A stretch of DNA of 64,000 nt from Selenomonas bovis DSM 23594 (GTDB lineage Bacteria; Bacillota; Negativicutes; Selenomonadales; Selenomonadaceae), in assembly GCF_000381005.1 (NCBI RefSeq), contig NZ_KB908382.1, positions 42,810 through 106,809 on the forward strand. Direction: 5' to 3'. A program made the position numbers and the translations under genes. The notes under the pieces are model-generated. The model searched no databases. It had not been told where the DNA came from and was given only the letters and a program-made list of their open reading frames with translations. The stretch's first letter is position 1; each line of letters starts with the position of its first letter. Positions 25,266 through 34,230 of the stretch are shown one piece after another.

Positions 25266-25280
25266 ACCTCAGGAACCTCA

Positions 25281-25311
25281 GGAGGGGGCAGCCACCCAGG
25301 CTGCCCCCTCC
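25281..25311 (+). terminator. GC-rich hairpin after the 91-residue gene
   Basis: GGAGGGGGCAGCC / GGCTGCCCCCTCC with a 5-nt loop, 16 bp beyond the stop; no T-run. Confidence 0.55.
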
Positions 25312-25405
25312 GTGCGTCCCAGCGCAAGGCATGCGCCAGACCGCAGCGGGCAGAGCAACAACCGCCCGCGCCTGCCCGTCCAGAAAAATCCACATAGCAA
25401 ACGCA

Positions 25406-25525
25406 GCGCACAAACGTCCGCTTTGGACATTGTGCGCCCGTCCGGAACGCATTTCCAGCTGATCGCGCTGCGCCTGCGGCTTGCGCTCTTGGGGATTTAC
25501 ACAGCAAAAAGCCGTGCACCCACGT
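25406..25525 (+). repeat. Second copy of the mqnA-leader element
   Basis: Hairpin GCGCACAA-GTCC / GGAC-TTGTGCGC (25406-25437), then the core GCTGCGCCTGCGGCTTGCG and TTGGGGATTTAC, then CAGCAAAAAGCCG, in the same order as 7226-7340. The outer stem pairs differ from copy one but still pair. No gene follows on this strand for 1.2 kb. From 25526 to 25708 nothing else is seen. Confidence 0.7.
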
Positions 25526-25708
25526 GCACAGCCACCACATCTTCCCTATCAGCCGCTCCCCCGGGCATCAACAGCGCCCGCGCTGCCCCCGGACGAACCA
25601 TCCCTGCCGCAAACCGCGCCAGCCGTCTGCACCATCAGCACCCCGGCACCTCAGGCCGCCAGCACCTTCCCTGCGGCACAAGCCGCAGCGGCAACAGATC
25701 CTGCGCCG

Positions 25709-26104
25709 CTACCCGCGGATTGCCTTGCGCTTCATCACATAATTCCAGAACGTCACGACCCCCGTCGCGAACAGCTTTGCCACCATGTAATACACGCCCA
25801 GCCCATCGACGAGCGCCCACATCACGACCTGGTTGATCCCCAGCCCCGCAACGCTCGATCCGAGGAACAGCACCCGCTGACGCCGCGACTGCTGCCCTGC
25901 CCCGCGGAACACATACGCGAGGCACAGCCAGTAATTCACCAACACCGACACAGAAAACGAGATTCCCGACGACCAGAGATAAGGAATCCCGCCATACTCC
26001 GTGCAGGCAAAAAGCAGCCCATAATCAATGAGGAAACACATCCCGCCCACAAAACAGAACCGCGCTACCTCGAACAGCCGCTCACCACGCAACCGTCGTC
26101 CCAT
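25709..26104 (-). CDS. GtrA-family membrane protein
   Basis: 131 residues with four hydrophobic segments (about 15-32, 42-60, 78-96, 104-122). The pattern RFCFVGGMCFLIDYGLLFACTEYGGI and SVLVNYWLCLAYVFR fits GtrA, a proposed carrier of undecaprenyl-linked sugars across the membrane. The ATG at 26104 has GGAGG 8 nt upstream; an ATG at 26137 overlaps the previous stop. It follows the coiled-coil gene. Confidence 0.85.
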   Translation of the reverse strand: MGRRLRGERLFEVARFCFVGGMCFLIDYGLLFACTEYGGIPYLWSSGISFSVSVLVNYWLCLAYVFRGAGQQSRRQRVLFLGSSVAGLGINQVVMWALVDGLGVYYMVAKLFATGVVTFWNYVMKRKAIRG

Positions 26105-26129
26105 ACCTACTGCCTCCGCGCCGACGCCC

Positions 26130-26576
26130 TCAGGCATTCACCACCGCCTCGCTCATCGCAGACAGCTGCGTCGCCAGCGTCGTCTTGAGGCGCTCCACCG
26201 ACTGCCTGCTCGCCGTCGTCATGTTCAGCCGGTCGAGCTCCGCGCCCTGCACATCCTGCGCCTCGCGCACCGCCGTGAGCAACATATGATTCTCATGCAA
26301 CTGCGCCGCCATCCCTTCCTGCTCCTTCTTCAAGCTGGCGACATCCGTTTTCAAACCGGCGACATCCGTCTTCAACTCGGCAATATCTGCCTTCATCGAC
26401 TTCTGCTCTGCCTTCACCTCGGCCATATCGGCCTTCAAGCCTGCGACATCCGTCTTCAAACCGGCGACATCCGTCTTCAAGCCTGCAATATCCGCCTTCA
26501 TCTCAGCCATATCCGACTGCATCGTATCAAATTTTCCATTGAGCTGCGCAAGCGCTGCCAGAATCTTCTCTTCCAT
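26130..26576 (-). CDS. Repetitive coiled-coil protein
   Basis: 148 residues. About 22-85 is a string of seven-residue units such as ADIAGLKTDVAGLK, ADMAEVK, so a long amphipathic helix; the DNA shows matching 21-bp repeats that can grow or shrink. The C-terminus is a non-repeat helical part (AQLHENHMLLTAVREAQDVQ). No membrane segment. ATGs at 26576 and 26579 follow GGAGGTC; a -10 TATAAT is at 26622-26627. Function unknown. Confidence 0.75.
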   Translation of the reverse strand: MEEKILAALAQLNGKFDTMQSDMAEMKADIAGLKTDVAGLKTDVAGLKADMAEVKAEQKSMKADIAELKTDVAGLKTDVASLKKEQEGMAAQLHENHMLLTAVREAQDVQGAELDRLNMTTASRQSVERLKTTLATQLSAMSEAVVNA

Positions 26577-26711
26577 CATGACCTCCAGGGAACGTAACAA
26601 CCTTCGTCCAACATTTCTCTTATTATACCATATGAAAGCGCGGCAGGGCTAGAAAAATATCATCTAAAAGAAAAGTATGATATACTAAAGAAATCACTAG
26701 GAGGGATATTC

Positions 26712-27815
26712 ATGTACGATTTTCTCATCATCGGCAGCGGCCTCTTTGGTGCTGTCTTTGCCCACGAGGCACACAGCGCGGGAAAGCGCGTGCTCATGCT
26801 GGAGCGTCGTTCCCATGTCGGCGGCAATGTCTATTGCGAAGAAAAAGAAGGCATCCGCATCCACAAATACGGCGCGCATATCTTTCATACCTCAGACCGT
26901 GAAGTCTGGGACTATGTCAACCGTTTCGTATCGTTCAACAACTACATCAACTCCCCCGTCGCGAACTACCGCGGAGAACTCTACAACCTCCCGTTCAACA
27001 TGAACACCTTTGCGAAAATGTGGGGCGTCACAACGCCGGCGGAAGCTGCGGCAAAGATCGAAGAACAGCGCCGCGCTGCCGGCATCAAGGAGCCGCAGAA
27101 CCTCGAGGAACAGGCCATCTCTCTCATCGGAACGGACATCTACACGAAGCTCATCAAGGGCTACACCGAGAAGCAATGGGGACGCAGCTGCACGGAGCTG
27201 CCCGCCTTCATCATCCGCCGCCTGCCCGTCCGCTACTCCTTCGACAACAACTACTTCAACGACCGCTACCAGGGCATCCCCGTCGGCGGCTACAACCGCC
27301 TCATCCATGCCCTGCTCGACGGCATCGAGGTGCGCACGGGCGAAGACTACAACCTCCCCACCATACGGGAGCGCTACCGCGACGCCGCGCGCACGATCGT
27401 CTACACAGGGGCAATCGACGCATATTTCGGCTACGCGCTCGGCACGCTCGCCTACCGCGGCCTCCGCTTCGAAACAGAACGTCTCGAGGAAGAAAACCAT
27501 CAGGGCGTCGCCGTGATGAACTACACGGCCCGCGAGATTCCCTACACGCGCATCATCGAACACAAACACTTCGAGTTCGGCACGCAGCCCGTCACCTACA
27601 TCACGCGAGAATACCCGGCGGACTGGCACCCTGGCGAGGAAGCCTACTATCCCGTCAACGACGCCGAAAACCAAGCGCTCTATTCCCGTTACGCCGCCTT
27701 GGCAAAAAAAGAAGACGGCACCATCTTCGGCGGCCGCCTCGCGGAATATCGCTACTACGATATGGACGACGTCATTCGGAGCGCGCTCGACTGCGCGCGT
27801 TCCGCCCTCGCCTAG
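26712..27815 (+). CDS. glf: UDP-galactopyranose mutase
   Basis: 367-residue flavoenzyme that converts UDP-galactopyranose into UDP-galactofuranose. The FAD motif is IIGSGLFGAVFAHEA; then RRSHVGGNVYCEE, YGAHIFHTSDREVWDYVN, and FNMNTFAKMWG, the well-conserved Glf blocks; RYSFDNNYFNDRYQGIPVGGYN follows. ATG with AGGAGGG; extended -10 TGATATACT at 26678-26686. It supplies the donor for the GlfT2-like glycosyltransferase at 31057-32562. Confidence 0.97.
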   Translation: MYDFLIIGSGLFGAVFAHEAHSAGKRVLMLERRSHVGGNVYCEEKEGIRIHKYGAHIFHTSDREVWDYVNRFVSFNNYINSPVANYRGELYNLPFNMNTFAKMWGVTTPAEAAAKIEEQRRAAGIKEPQNLEEQAISLIGTDIYTKLIKGYTEKQWGRSCTELPAFIIRRLPVRYSFDNNYFNDRYQGIPVGGYNRLIHALLDGIEVRTGEDYNLPTIRERYRDAARTIVYTGAIDAYFGYALGTLAYRGLRFETERLEEENHQGVAVMNYTAREIPYTRIIEHKHFEFGTQPVTYITREYPADWHPGEEAYYPVNDAENQALYSRYAALAKKEDGTIFGGRLAEYRYYDMDDVIRSALDCARSALA

Positions 27816-27857
27816 CACTCAGCGCCCGCAAACACGCGGAATGCCCTCTCACCACTC

Positions 27858-27888
27858 AGCTCCAGCGAAAATCCTGCTGGAGCTTTTT
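27858..27888 (+). terminator. Terminator after glf
   Basis: AGCTCCAGC / GCTGGAGCT with a 9-nt loop and TTTTT. Confidence 0.88.
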
Positions 27889-27966
27889 ACGTGCGAAAAC
27901 GCTCCAGCCATACGATCAATCTCCCACGGGATGAATCCTCTGCCATACAGCAGAAACGCCTTCCTC

Positions 27967-27994
27967 TTGTCCCCCCCCGATAAACTGTTATACT
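27967..27994 (+). promoter_or_regulatory. Acyltransferase promoter with poly(C)8 in its spacer
   Basis: TTGTCC (27967-27972), 16 bp, TATACT (27989-27994). Eight C in a row (27971-27978) lie at the -35/spacer junction. Slippage would change the spacing. Confidence 0.7.
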
Positions 27995-28034
27995 TCAAGG
28001 GTGTACAAACAAAAAGGAAGGATCGTACCACAAA

Positions 28035-29246
28035 ATGAACGAAACGAAGAAAGCAAGAAGCTCCAACATCGAGATGCTGCGCGTCGTGGCCATGTTCATG
28101 ATTGTTCTTTTTCATATCACCTGCCATTGCATCGTCCCGCAGCTCAACAACGCAGGCACCCCCATGGTCTCCTATTTCACGCAGCCCATCTTCCATAAGA
28201 GACTACTCTTGCTCGATTGGCTGAATACGCTGGGGATCATTTCGAACGCGATATTTATCCTGATTTCCGGATATTTCATGGCGAACCGGGAAAGCACGAA
28301 CATCAAACTGGGCCGGATTGCACAAAAGCTGCTCCTGCAGCTGGGATTTGCCTCCCTGCTACTCGTCTGCATCCCGCCACTCATCCACCTCATGAACCCC
28401 GGTTTCCCCATGAACATGCAGGGCATCGGCATCTTCAACGGGATGAGCTGGTTCGCCGGCTACTATTTCCTTGTCGTCACCTGCGGCGCGCTGTTCTTCA
28501 ACAACTTTCTGCATCAACTGGATCGTGAAAAATATGCCGCATTCCTCTTGACCCTCTTCGCCTTCATCCAATTCTCCTGGTCACGCGGAAGGGTGGAAGC
28601 CCTGGCCGCAGGGCTTGGAACCGTACTCACCGGCCTGCTGCTCTACGCGCTCGGCGGCTTCATCAAACGCTTCGAGCCGTTCCGAACCATCAAGAGTGCC
28701 GCCTTTGTCAGCATCATCGTCCTGATCAACGGCCTCGTACTGCTTTCCGGCTACAATCTGACAGAAAACAAAATCCTCTCTTTTTTGCGCCAAGGCGGCG
28801 ACAAACTGCCTGTCCCCGTCATCCCGTCTTACGATAACTTCACCATCGTCGTCATCGCCATCGCCGTCTGCATGTTCGAGCTCTTCCGCCGCCTCACGCT
28901 CCCCCAGAGCCGCGTCATCAACTACCTGGGCAAGGCCACCTTCATGATCTACCTGCTCCATGACAACGAATTTTTCTACAGCCTCTGGCACCATAGGAAC
29001 TGGATTGCCACCCTCGCTGATGGATCTGCCGTCTTCAGCCTCCACCTGCTGAAATGGGCATCCTTCACATTCCTGCTCGGCGTGATTGCGTACGGTATGT
29101 ACGGGCTGTCCGCGAAATTATACCGCCGCTACCAGCATCTGTTCCGCAAGGACCCGATGGGAAACGAAGCAGCCCAGCCCGCCGTCCGCCGCGACACACC
29201 TACCCCTCATACACGAAATTCAGCGACTCCGCCGCCCGCTCCCTGA
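28035..29246 (+). CDS. Acyltransferase 3 family membrane protein
   Basis: 403 residues, about 10 membrane segments. The N-terminus NIEMLRVVAMFMIVLFHITCH has the Arg and His of the OafA/YrhL family, which adds acetyl or other acyl groups to surface sugars. The Shine-Dalgarno AAGGAAGG is rather far (14 nt) from the ATG. The last 15 codons overlap the 3' end of rfbC on the other strand, so the tail is read from rfbC antisense. Alone on its strand, downstream of glf. Confidence 0.88.
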   Translation: MNETKKARSSNIEMLRVVAMFMIVLFHITCHCIVPQLNNAGTPMVSYFTQPIFHKRLLLLDWLNTLGIISNAIFILISGYFMANRESTNIKLGRIAQKLLLQLGFASLLLVCIPPLIHLMNPGFPMNMQGIGIFNGMSWFAGYYFLVVTCGALFFNNFLHQLDREKYAAFLLTLFAFIQFSWSRGRVEALAAGLGTVLTGLLLYALGGFIKRFEPFRTIKSAAFVSIIVLINGLVLLSGYNLTENKILSFLRQGGDKLPVPVIPSYDNFTIVVIAIAVCMFELFRRLTLPQSRVINYLGKATFMIYLLHDNEFFYSLWHHRNWIATLADGSAVFSLHLLKWASFTFLLGVIAYGMYGLSAKLYRRYQHLFRKDPMGNEAAQPAVRRDTPTPHTRNSATPPPAP

Positions 29247-29766
29247 GCGTCGGCGCCTTCGTATCCTTATCCGACAGGATCACCGGCTCGATGGGCCAGG
29301 CGACTGCGATATCCGGATCATCCCAGCGGATATTCCCGTCGCACTCCGGCGCGTAGTAATTGTCCGCCTTGTACTGCACCTCGACATCATCTGTCAACGT
29401 AATGAAACCATGCGCGAACCCGCGCGGGATGAAAAGCTGCTTCTTGTTCTCCGCCGAGAGCTCCACGCCGACCCACTTGCCATACTGCGGCGATCCCTTG
29501 CGGATATCCACCGCCACATCGAAAATCGTCCCGCGCGTCGCACGCAGGAGCTTCGCCTGGCACATCGGATTCAGCTGATAGTGCAGCCCGCGCAGCGTCC
29601 CCTTCTCCGCGGAATACGACTGGTTGTCCTGCACAAACTCCACATCGATCCCCGCCGCACTGAGCTTCCGCTTCGACCACGACTCCATAAACCACCCGCG
29701 CGCATCGCCGAACACCTGCGGCTCCACGACATAGACACCCTTGAGCTTCGTCTCAGTAACCTGCAT
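29200..29766 (-). CDS. rfbC: dTDP-4-dehydrorhamnose 3,5-epimerase family
   Basis: 188-residue cupin enzyme. Motifs: KGVYVVEPQVFGDARGWFMES, QDNQSYSAEKGTLRGLHYQ with the catalytic His, VAVDIRKGSPQYGKWVGVELS and IPRGFAHGFITL. It makes dTDP-4-keto-L-rhamnose in the usual route, but rfbA, rfbB and rfbD are not here. The ATG at 29766 is 8 nt from GGGAG; upstream ATGs are less well placed. Last gene of the polysaccharide series; it overlaps the converging acyltransferase gene by 47 bp. Confidence 0.93.
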   Translation of the reverse strand: MQVTETKLKGVYVVEPQVFGDARGWFMESWSKRKLSAAGIDVEFVQDNQSYSAEKGTLRGLHYQLNPMCQAKLLRATRGTIFDVAVDIRKGSPQYGKWVGVELSAENKKQLFIPRGFAHGFITLTDDVEVQYKADNYYAPECDGNIRWDDPDIAVAWPIEPVILSDKDTKAPTLRERAAESLNFVYEG

Positions 29767-29824
29767 CCTGCCATCTCCCATCAAAATGATCTGCCCATAT
29801 CATACCACACTGCCAGCAGCTACG

Positions 29825-31060
29825 CTACACGACCAACCCCGCCCGATGCAGGAGCACGCCCATCGCAAGCGTCACGAATCCTTCCACCACCACCACCATC
29901 ACCGCCAGTCCCGCCCCCTGCCATAGGAGGATCATCCACCAGACGACACACACATTCAAGACCGCCGAACACATGACAATCCGCTGAAACAACTGCTGCA
30001 TCCGGAACGCCAGCATCGTCTGTATCCCGAGTACATTGCTCATACCGACCAGGAAAGGGACGAGACTCAAAATCCGCAAAATCGTCACAGACTCCGGATA
30101 GACCCTCCCCATCAAGAGGAACACGATCTCCTCCGCCCCCGCGCAGACCGCTACCGACACAGCGCCCATACCGCCGCCAACCATCATCAGCATACGCCGC
30201 AGAAAGGAAACAGCCTGCCTGCGAGACTGCATCGCCAACTGCGAGACATGCGGATACACAGCATTGGAAATGGGGAGCAGCAGCCCCTTCACCGCCTCGA
30301 TAAATTTATGCGCCGCCGCGTAACACCCGACCACATAATCATCCGTCAAAAACCGCAGGATCAGCAGATTCCCGTTCGTATACGCCTGCATAAAAAGCGT
30401 TGACAGAAACACGCTCCATCCGCCCACCAACTCCCGCCGCATCATCTCCCAGGACGGCCTGCAAAAAAGCCGCCGCGCGCGCACCAACAGCAAGCCGAGC
30501 GCCAGGATCCCCGCAATCAGCTGCGGCACAGCCAAAAAGAACGCCGCCCAATGAACCTCCTGCGCCCCTCGTACCCACAGGAACACCCCTGCCGCCCCCA
30601 TGCAGCGGGCAGACACACTCAGTATCGTAATATACTTCATCTTCTGGATCCCCTGGAAATACCAAGAAGGAAACATCGCACCGCCAATGAGCGCGGGCAG
30701 CATCCACAAAAGCAGCTCCGCCCCGCTCCCATCCGGCAGGAGCAGCACCATGCCGCAGACAAAGGCCACCCCCACCGCCATCAGGGCCAGACGCGTCCCC
30801 AGCACAGCAGAAAACACCCGCGGAATCTCCGCCTCTGACGACTGTGCCAAATCCCTCGGCGCCGTCAATGGGAATCCATAGTCTGCGAAAAGAACCACAT
30901 AGCCCATCACCACCTGATAGAACGTCAGCGTACCATAGAGCTCAGGGCCGAGGACGCGCAGCAAATACGGCAACGTAATAAAAGACGCCAGATACTCAGC
31001 GCCTTTCAAAGTAAACATCGCCAATAAATTTTTCTTCAATGCCGAATGGAGGAGCTTCAT
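29825..31060 (-). CDS. Oligosaccharide flippase (Wzx-like)
   Basis: 411-residue polytopic protein of the polysaccharide transporter branch of the MOP superfamily, which moves lipid-linked repeat units across the inner membrane. LKGAEYLASFITLPYLLRVLGPELYG at the start and about 12 hydrophobic segments are typical. ATG overlaps the stop of the upstream glycosyltransferase by 4 bp. No wzy polymerase was clearly recognised, though the membrane proteins at 32559-34085 and 36687-38786 could include one. Confidence 0.9.
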   Translation of the reverse strand: MKLLHSALKKNLLAMFTLKGAEYLASFITLPYLLRVLGPELYGTLTFYQVVMGYVVLFADYGFPLTAPRDLAQSSEAEIPRVFSAVLGTRLALMAVGVAFVCGMVLLLPDGSGAELLLWMLPALIGGAMFPSWYFQGIQKMKYITILSVSARCMGAAGVFLWVRGAQEVHWAAFFLAVPQLIAGILALGLLLVRARRLFCRPSWEMMRRELVGGWSVFLSTLFMQAYTNGNLLILRFLTDDYVVGCYAAAHKFIEAVKGLLLPISNAVYPHVSQLAMQSRRQAVSFLRRMLMMVGGGMGAVSVAVCAGAEEIVFLLMGRVYPESVTILRILSLVPFLVGMSNVLGIQTMLAFRMQQLFQRIVMCSAVLNVCVVWWMILLWQGAGLAVMVVVVEGFVTLAMGVLLHRAGLVV

Positions 31061-32562
31061 ACCGATCCCTTCTCTTCCATCCTCAGCCGCAAATACGCCG
31101 TCCAAAAGCGGCCATCCCCCAGCCGCGCCTGACGAAACGCCCGATACGTGCGCGTCAGCTGCGCATACTCCCGGAAAATATGCCAAATATCACAGAAAAT
31201 CCTGCCGAAAAACCGCCATGTCCCGCTGCCTTCCCCATACGACTTCACCAAGGCGAACTTCTCATCCGCAGGCAGCCGCGTCAAAGCCTCCGGCCCCCTG
31301 CGAAAATCCTGTAGTGCCAGCGAAAACATGCGCACCACTCCCCAGCCTGCACCACGCCTGATCAACCGCTTCGTCAAGCGCCCAAAGATCATAACCATCG
31401 TTTTCCAGCGCGCGCATCCTCCCGCAAACAGATTCAATATCAGCATATTGCGGTCAGAAAAATAATTCACAACGTCACTTACCTTCTTCTCAAACGCCTC
31501 ATGCCACACACCGATCCCATTCATGCACATCAAAGGGCGCTGATTCCTCATGCCGTACTCCATATCATCACCCTTGAGGAATACAGGAAGAGGATAGCCC
31601 AATGTCTCGATCCGCGAAAGCGGCATCACGCAAAACCACCATGCCGCATACTGATTCTCCCTCTGGTCTTCGAGCTCATTGCGCAGGAGCTCCTCCTTCA
31701 AAGAAAGATTACGCCCCCTGCCCAACGAATGAAACCGGATCCCATTCCAGAACCCTGTATTTTCCACCTGTACCGCCGGGTGCTGCATATCCAGCATCGC
31801 GCCGCCCAAAAAACTCTCCGCATACTCCGGACACACACCGCTGAGCAAGCTCTGCATGCGCTCAAGAACTCCCGTCTCCAGCGAAATATCATCATCCATC
31901 AGCAAGACAGCATCCACACCGCCGCGCTGCACATACTCCATCATCCCCCGCGTGAAACCGCCGCTGCCCCCATAGTTTGGATTTCCGATCACGCGGAACC
32001 GCCGCGACTCCACGAGAGGAAGCGTCCGCCCGTTATCCACCACCAGGACATCCAGCCAGTCATGCGTCTCCTGGAAAGCGCGCAGCACCTCCATCGTCCT
32101 CTTCACATACGCCTCGCGCCGAAACGTACAAATCACCGCGCCGATCCGTTTCTGACGATAGGCATCAAAGCGCCCGCACCACGCAAGCCTGCGGAGCAAA
32201 CAGTCTCTCCGTGCCTCTATCCGCACCCCGACCAGCACAGCCTCATTCTCGGGAATGGCGATCTGCTGCACACCGTCGGTCACAACCTCCCGCGCCAGCA
32301 CGGCCTCAGAAGAGGCCGTTCTCCCAACCACCTCGACAACAGCCTCACCCTCAAGACACACACGCAGGAAGAGCGCACGCAGTGACGTATACCTGCGCCA
32401 TTTCATCAGACTGAAGGAATTGAAATACGTAAAAAAATCCGCGACCTCGCCGGCCCGCAAGCCAAAACATCCATCCCCCGCGTTCCGCCCATCACCGCGC
32501 ACATAGAGCGCGCGCCGCTCCGCATCCTCCGTATCGACAAATGAATACAGCTCTTCCATCAT
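31057..32562 (-). CDS. Glycosyltransferase family 2, galactofuranosyltransferase GlfT2-like
   Basis: 501 residues. An N-terminal beta-rich part (1-130) precedes the GT-A domain: IGAVICTFRREAYVKRTM, VLVVDNGRTL, GNPNYGGSGGFTRGMMEY and the metal-binding AVLLMDDDISLE, then FLKGDDMEYGMR and WHEAFEKK. This build is that of GlfT2-type polymerising galactofuranosyl transferases. glf is nearby. ATG at 32562 overlaps the upstream stop. Confidence 0.88.
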   Translation of the reverse strand: MMEELYSFVDTEDAERRALYVRGDGRNAGDGCFGLRAGEVADFFTYFNSFSLMKWRRYTSLRALFLRVCLEGEAVVEVVGRTASSEAVLAREVVTDGVQQIAIPENEAVLVGVRIEARRDCLLRRLAWCGRFDAYRQKRIGAVICTFRREAYVKRTMEVLRAFQETHDWLDVLVVDNGRTLPLVESRRFRVIGNPNYGGSGGFTRGMMEYVQRGGVDAVLLMDDDISLETGVLERMQSLLSGVCPEYAESFLGGAMLDMQHPAVQVENTGFWNGIRFHSLGRGRNLSLKEELLRNELEDQRENQYAAWWFCVMPLSRIETLGYPLPVFLKGDDMEYGMRNQRPLMCMNGIGVWHEAFEKKVSDVVNYFSDRNMLILNLFAGGCARWKTMVMIFGRLTKRLIRRGAGWGVVRMFSLALQDFRRGPEALTRLPADEKFALVKSYGEGSGTWRFFGRIFCDIWHIFREYAQLTRTYRAFRQARLGDGRFWTAYLRLRMEEKGSV

Positions 32563-34085
32563 ACCCCCGCTTTCGCCAAATAACGGTAAAACAACGCATC
32601 CTCATACCCACGGGCGAGGAAATTCCCGATCTCCTCCGGCGCATGCCCCACAAAGGAACCCTGCACCTGCTCCGGATCCGGATACACCATGACCTGCCTC
32701 GATAGCACGCAGCCACGAAACGTCGACACCATCTGCATACACGGCGTCAGCACCGCCACCCCGAGCACGACAGCCAGCAGCAAATCCCTGCCCCAGAACC
32801 GCCTCCGCTCCCACGCCGCGAGCACCTGCCGCATGACCAGCACCATCACCACGAAAAAGACCGGCCCGGAGCCTCCCCAGAGCAAATCCCCCATCTTCCC
32901 GACGCGGAAAATCGGCAAAACAGCAGCCACACCAAGAATCCACCAATAGCGGAAACGCGCACCTCCCAGAAGATCCCAACGCACCAGATACAGATACAAA
33001 GCAAAATACAACGCCAAATAGAGCAGCAACGTACCGACGCGCACGACGCCATAGGCTGCCAGCGGCACATAGAAAAGACTGCCCGCCGCTCCGTCATCCA
33101 CCATACTGTTGCTGAAATAATAACAGCCGTAAATCGGACACAGCGCCAGCGCCAAAAAAACGACCTCCCTGCGGAAAAGCCCCCGCACACCAGCCGCCCC
33201 GCCAGCGACGAGCCAGCCAGCAGCCAAGAGAGCCAAGCCGACAAATCCGAACGGTGAGAACGGCAGCAGTAGCAGAGAAACCGCCGCCATCAAATGCCAC
33301 TGGAAACGAAACCGCAAAAACATCGCGGACACCAAGAACATCGCCACATATTGGTTATATGTATTCTCGATACCATCACGCGTAGTCCGCGAAAAATAAT
33401 CCAGGCGATATCCATGATCCATCCCGCCCGCGAACTGCCAGGCATACACCCCCGGCGTATCCGGGATATAGAGCGCCGTCTGCGCGAACACGCTCTTCAC
33501 GATCATCCCCAGCAGACACGGCGCACTCCAAAAAAGAAACAACAGGCACACGAACAGCACATGCCCCCTCCGCCGCGCCTGCAAAAGCTCGCAAAGCATC
33601 AGCACCGCCAGACAGAGCCCCAGATACGTCCAAGCGAACAGCACCACATGACTGCCCGTCCAGCCAAGCCCCAAAAGATACGAAACCCCCGCCGGCACCA
33701 GCCAGAACGCATGATAATACACAAATGCATAGCCTGTGCCCTCATACTCATAAATGAGCGGCCACGGATACGCGATCAAATCATGATACATCGCATCGCG
33801 GTAGGGAATATCCACACCAACCGTCCCGATGAAATCACCGTGCGCTGTACTCAGCAGCCAAATAAAAACGACGATAAAAGCCGCCACATGCTCCCGCCTG
33901 AAGGCAAACACTGCCTCCGCGAAATACCGCCATATCGCGCGCATCAGAAAAAACAAGCCCGCCAAAAACGACAGTCCTGCCAGCACCCCCGCACCAAGCC
34001 GCAACCAGCAAAAAAAGAACACGAAAACCGGCAGTGACAGATAACAAACCGCCGCCATATATAACCGGGAACTACGAAACGACAT
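32559..34085 (-). CDS. Polytopic membrane protein of the polysaccharide cluster
   Basis: 508 residues with about 12 hydrophobic segments and a loop DIPYRDAMYHDLIAYPWPLIYEYEG after the third. The long acidic loop after early membrane segments suggests a GT-C glycosyltransferase or a polymerase, but no family is certain. The start chosen is ATG at 34085 with AAGGAG; extension to 34268 has no support. About 145 bp separate it from the next upstream gene, with nothing else seen there. Confidence 0.75.
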   Translation of the reverse strand: MSFRSSRLYMAAVCYLSLPVFVFFFCWLRLGAGVLAGLSFLAGLFFLMRAIWRYFAEAVFAFRREHVAAFIVVFIWLLSTAHGDFIGTVGVDIPYRDAMYHDLIAYPWPLIYEYEGTGYAFVYYHAFWLVPAGVSYLLGLGWTGSHVVLFAWTYLGLCLAVLMLCELLQARRRGHVLFVCLLFLFWSAPCLLGMIVKSVFAQTALYIPDTPGVYAWQFAGGMDHGYRLDYFSRTTRDGIENTYNQYVAMFLVSAMFLRFRFQWHLMAAVSLLLLPFSPFGFVGLALLAAGWLVAGGAAGVRGLFRREVVFLALALCPIYGCYYFSNSMVDDGAAGSLFYVPLAAYGVVRVGTLLLYLALYFALYLYLVRWDLLGGARFRYWWILGVAAVLPIFRVGKMGDLLWGGSGPVFFVVMVLVMRQVLAAWERRRFWGRDLLLAVVLGVAVLTPCMQMVSTFRGCVLSRQVMVYPDPEQVQGSFVGHAPEEIGNFLARGYEDALFYRYLAKAGV

Positions 34086-34230
34086 AGCGACATTACTCCT
34101 TAGCAAAAACTGGCAAAGCGCCCATCGTGCAAGCGCATTGATAATACAAAAACGACCACCAACAACGCCAGCAGCAATGCAAGATACATCACCGCCTTCT
34201 AAACACAGTAGATGTCCCAAGTTCCCATTG

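Noticed and set aside
25481..26188. 235-codon plus-strand frame
   Set aside because: It runs against the GtrA and coiled-coil genes and is Pro/Ala-rich without pattern.
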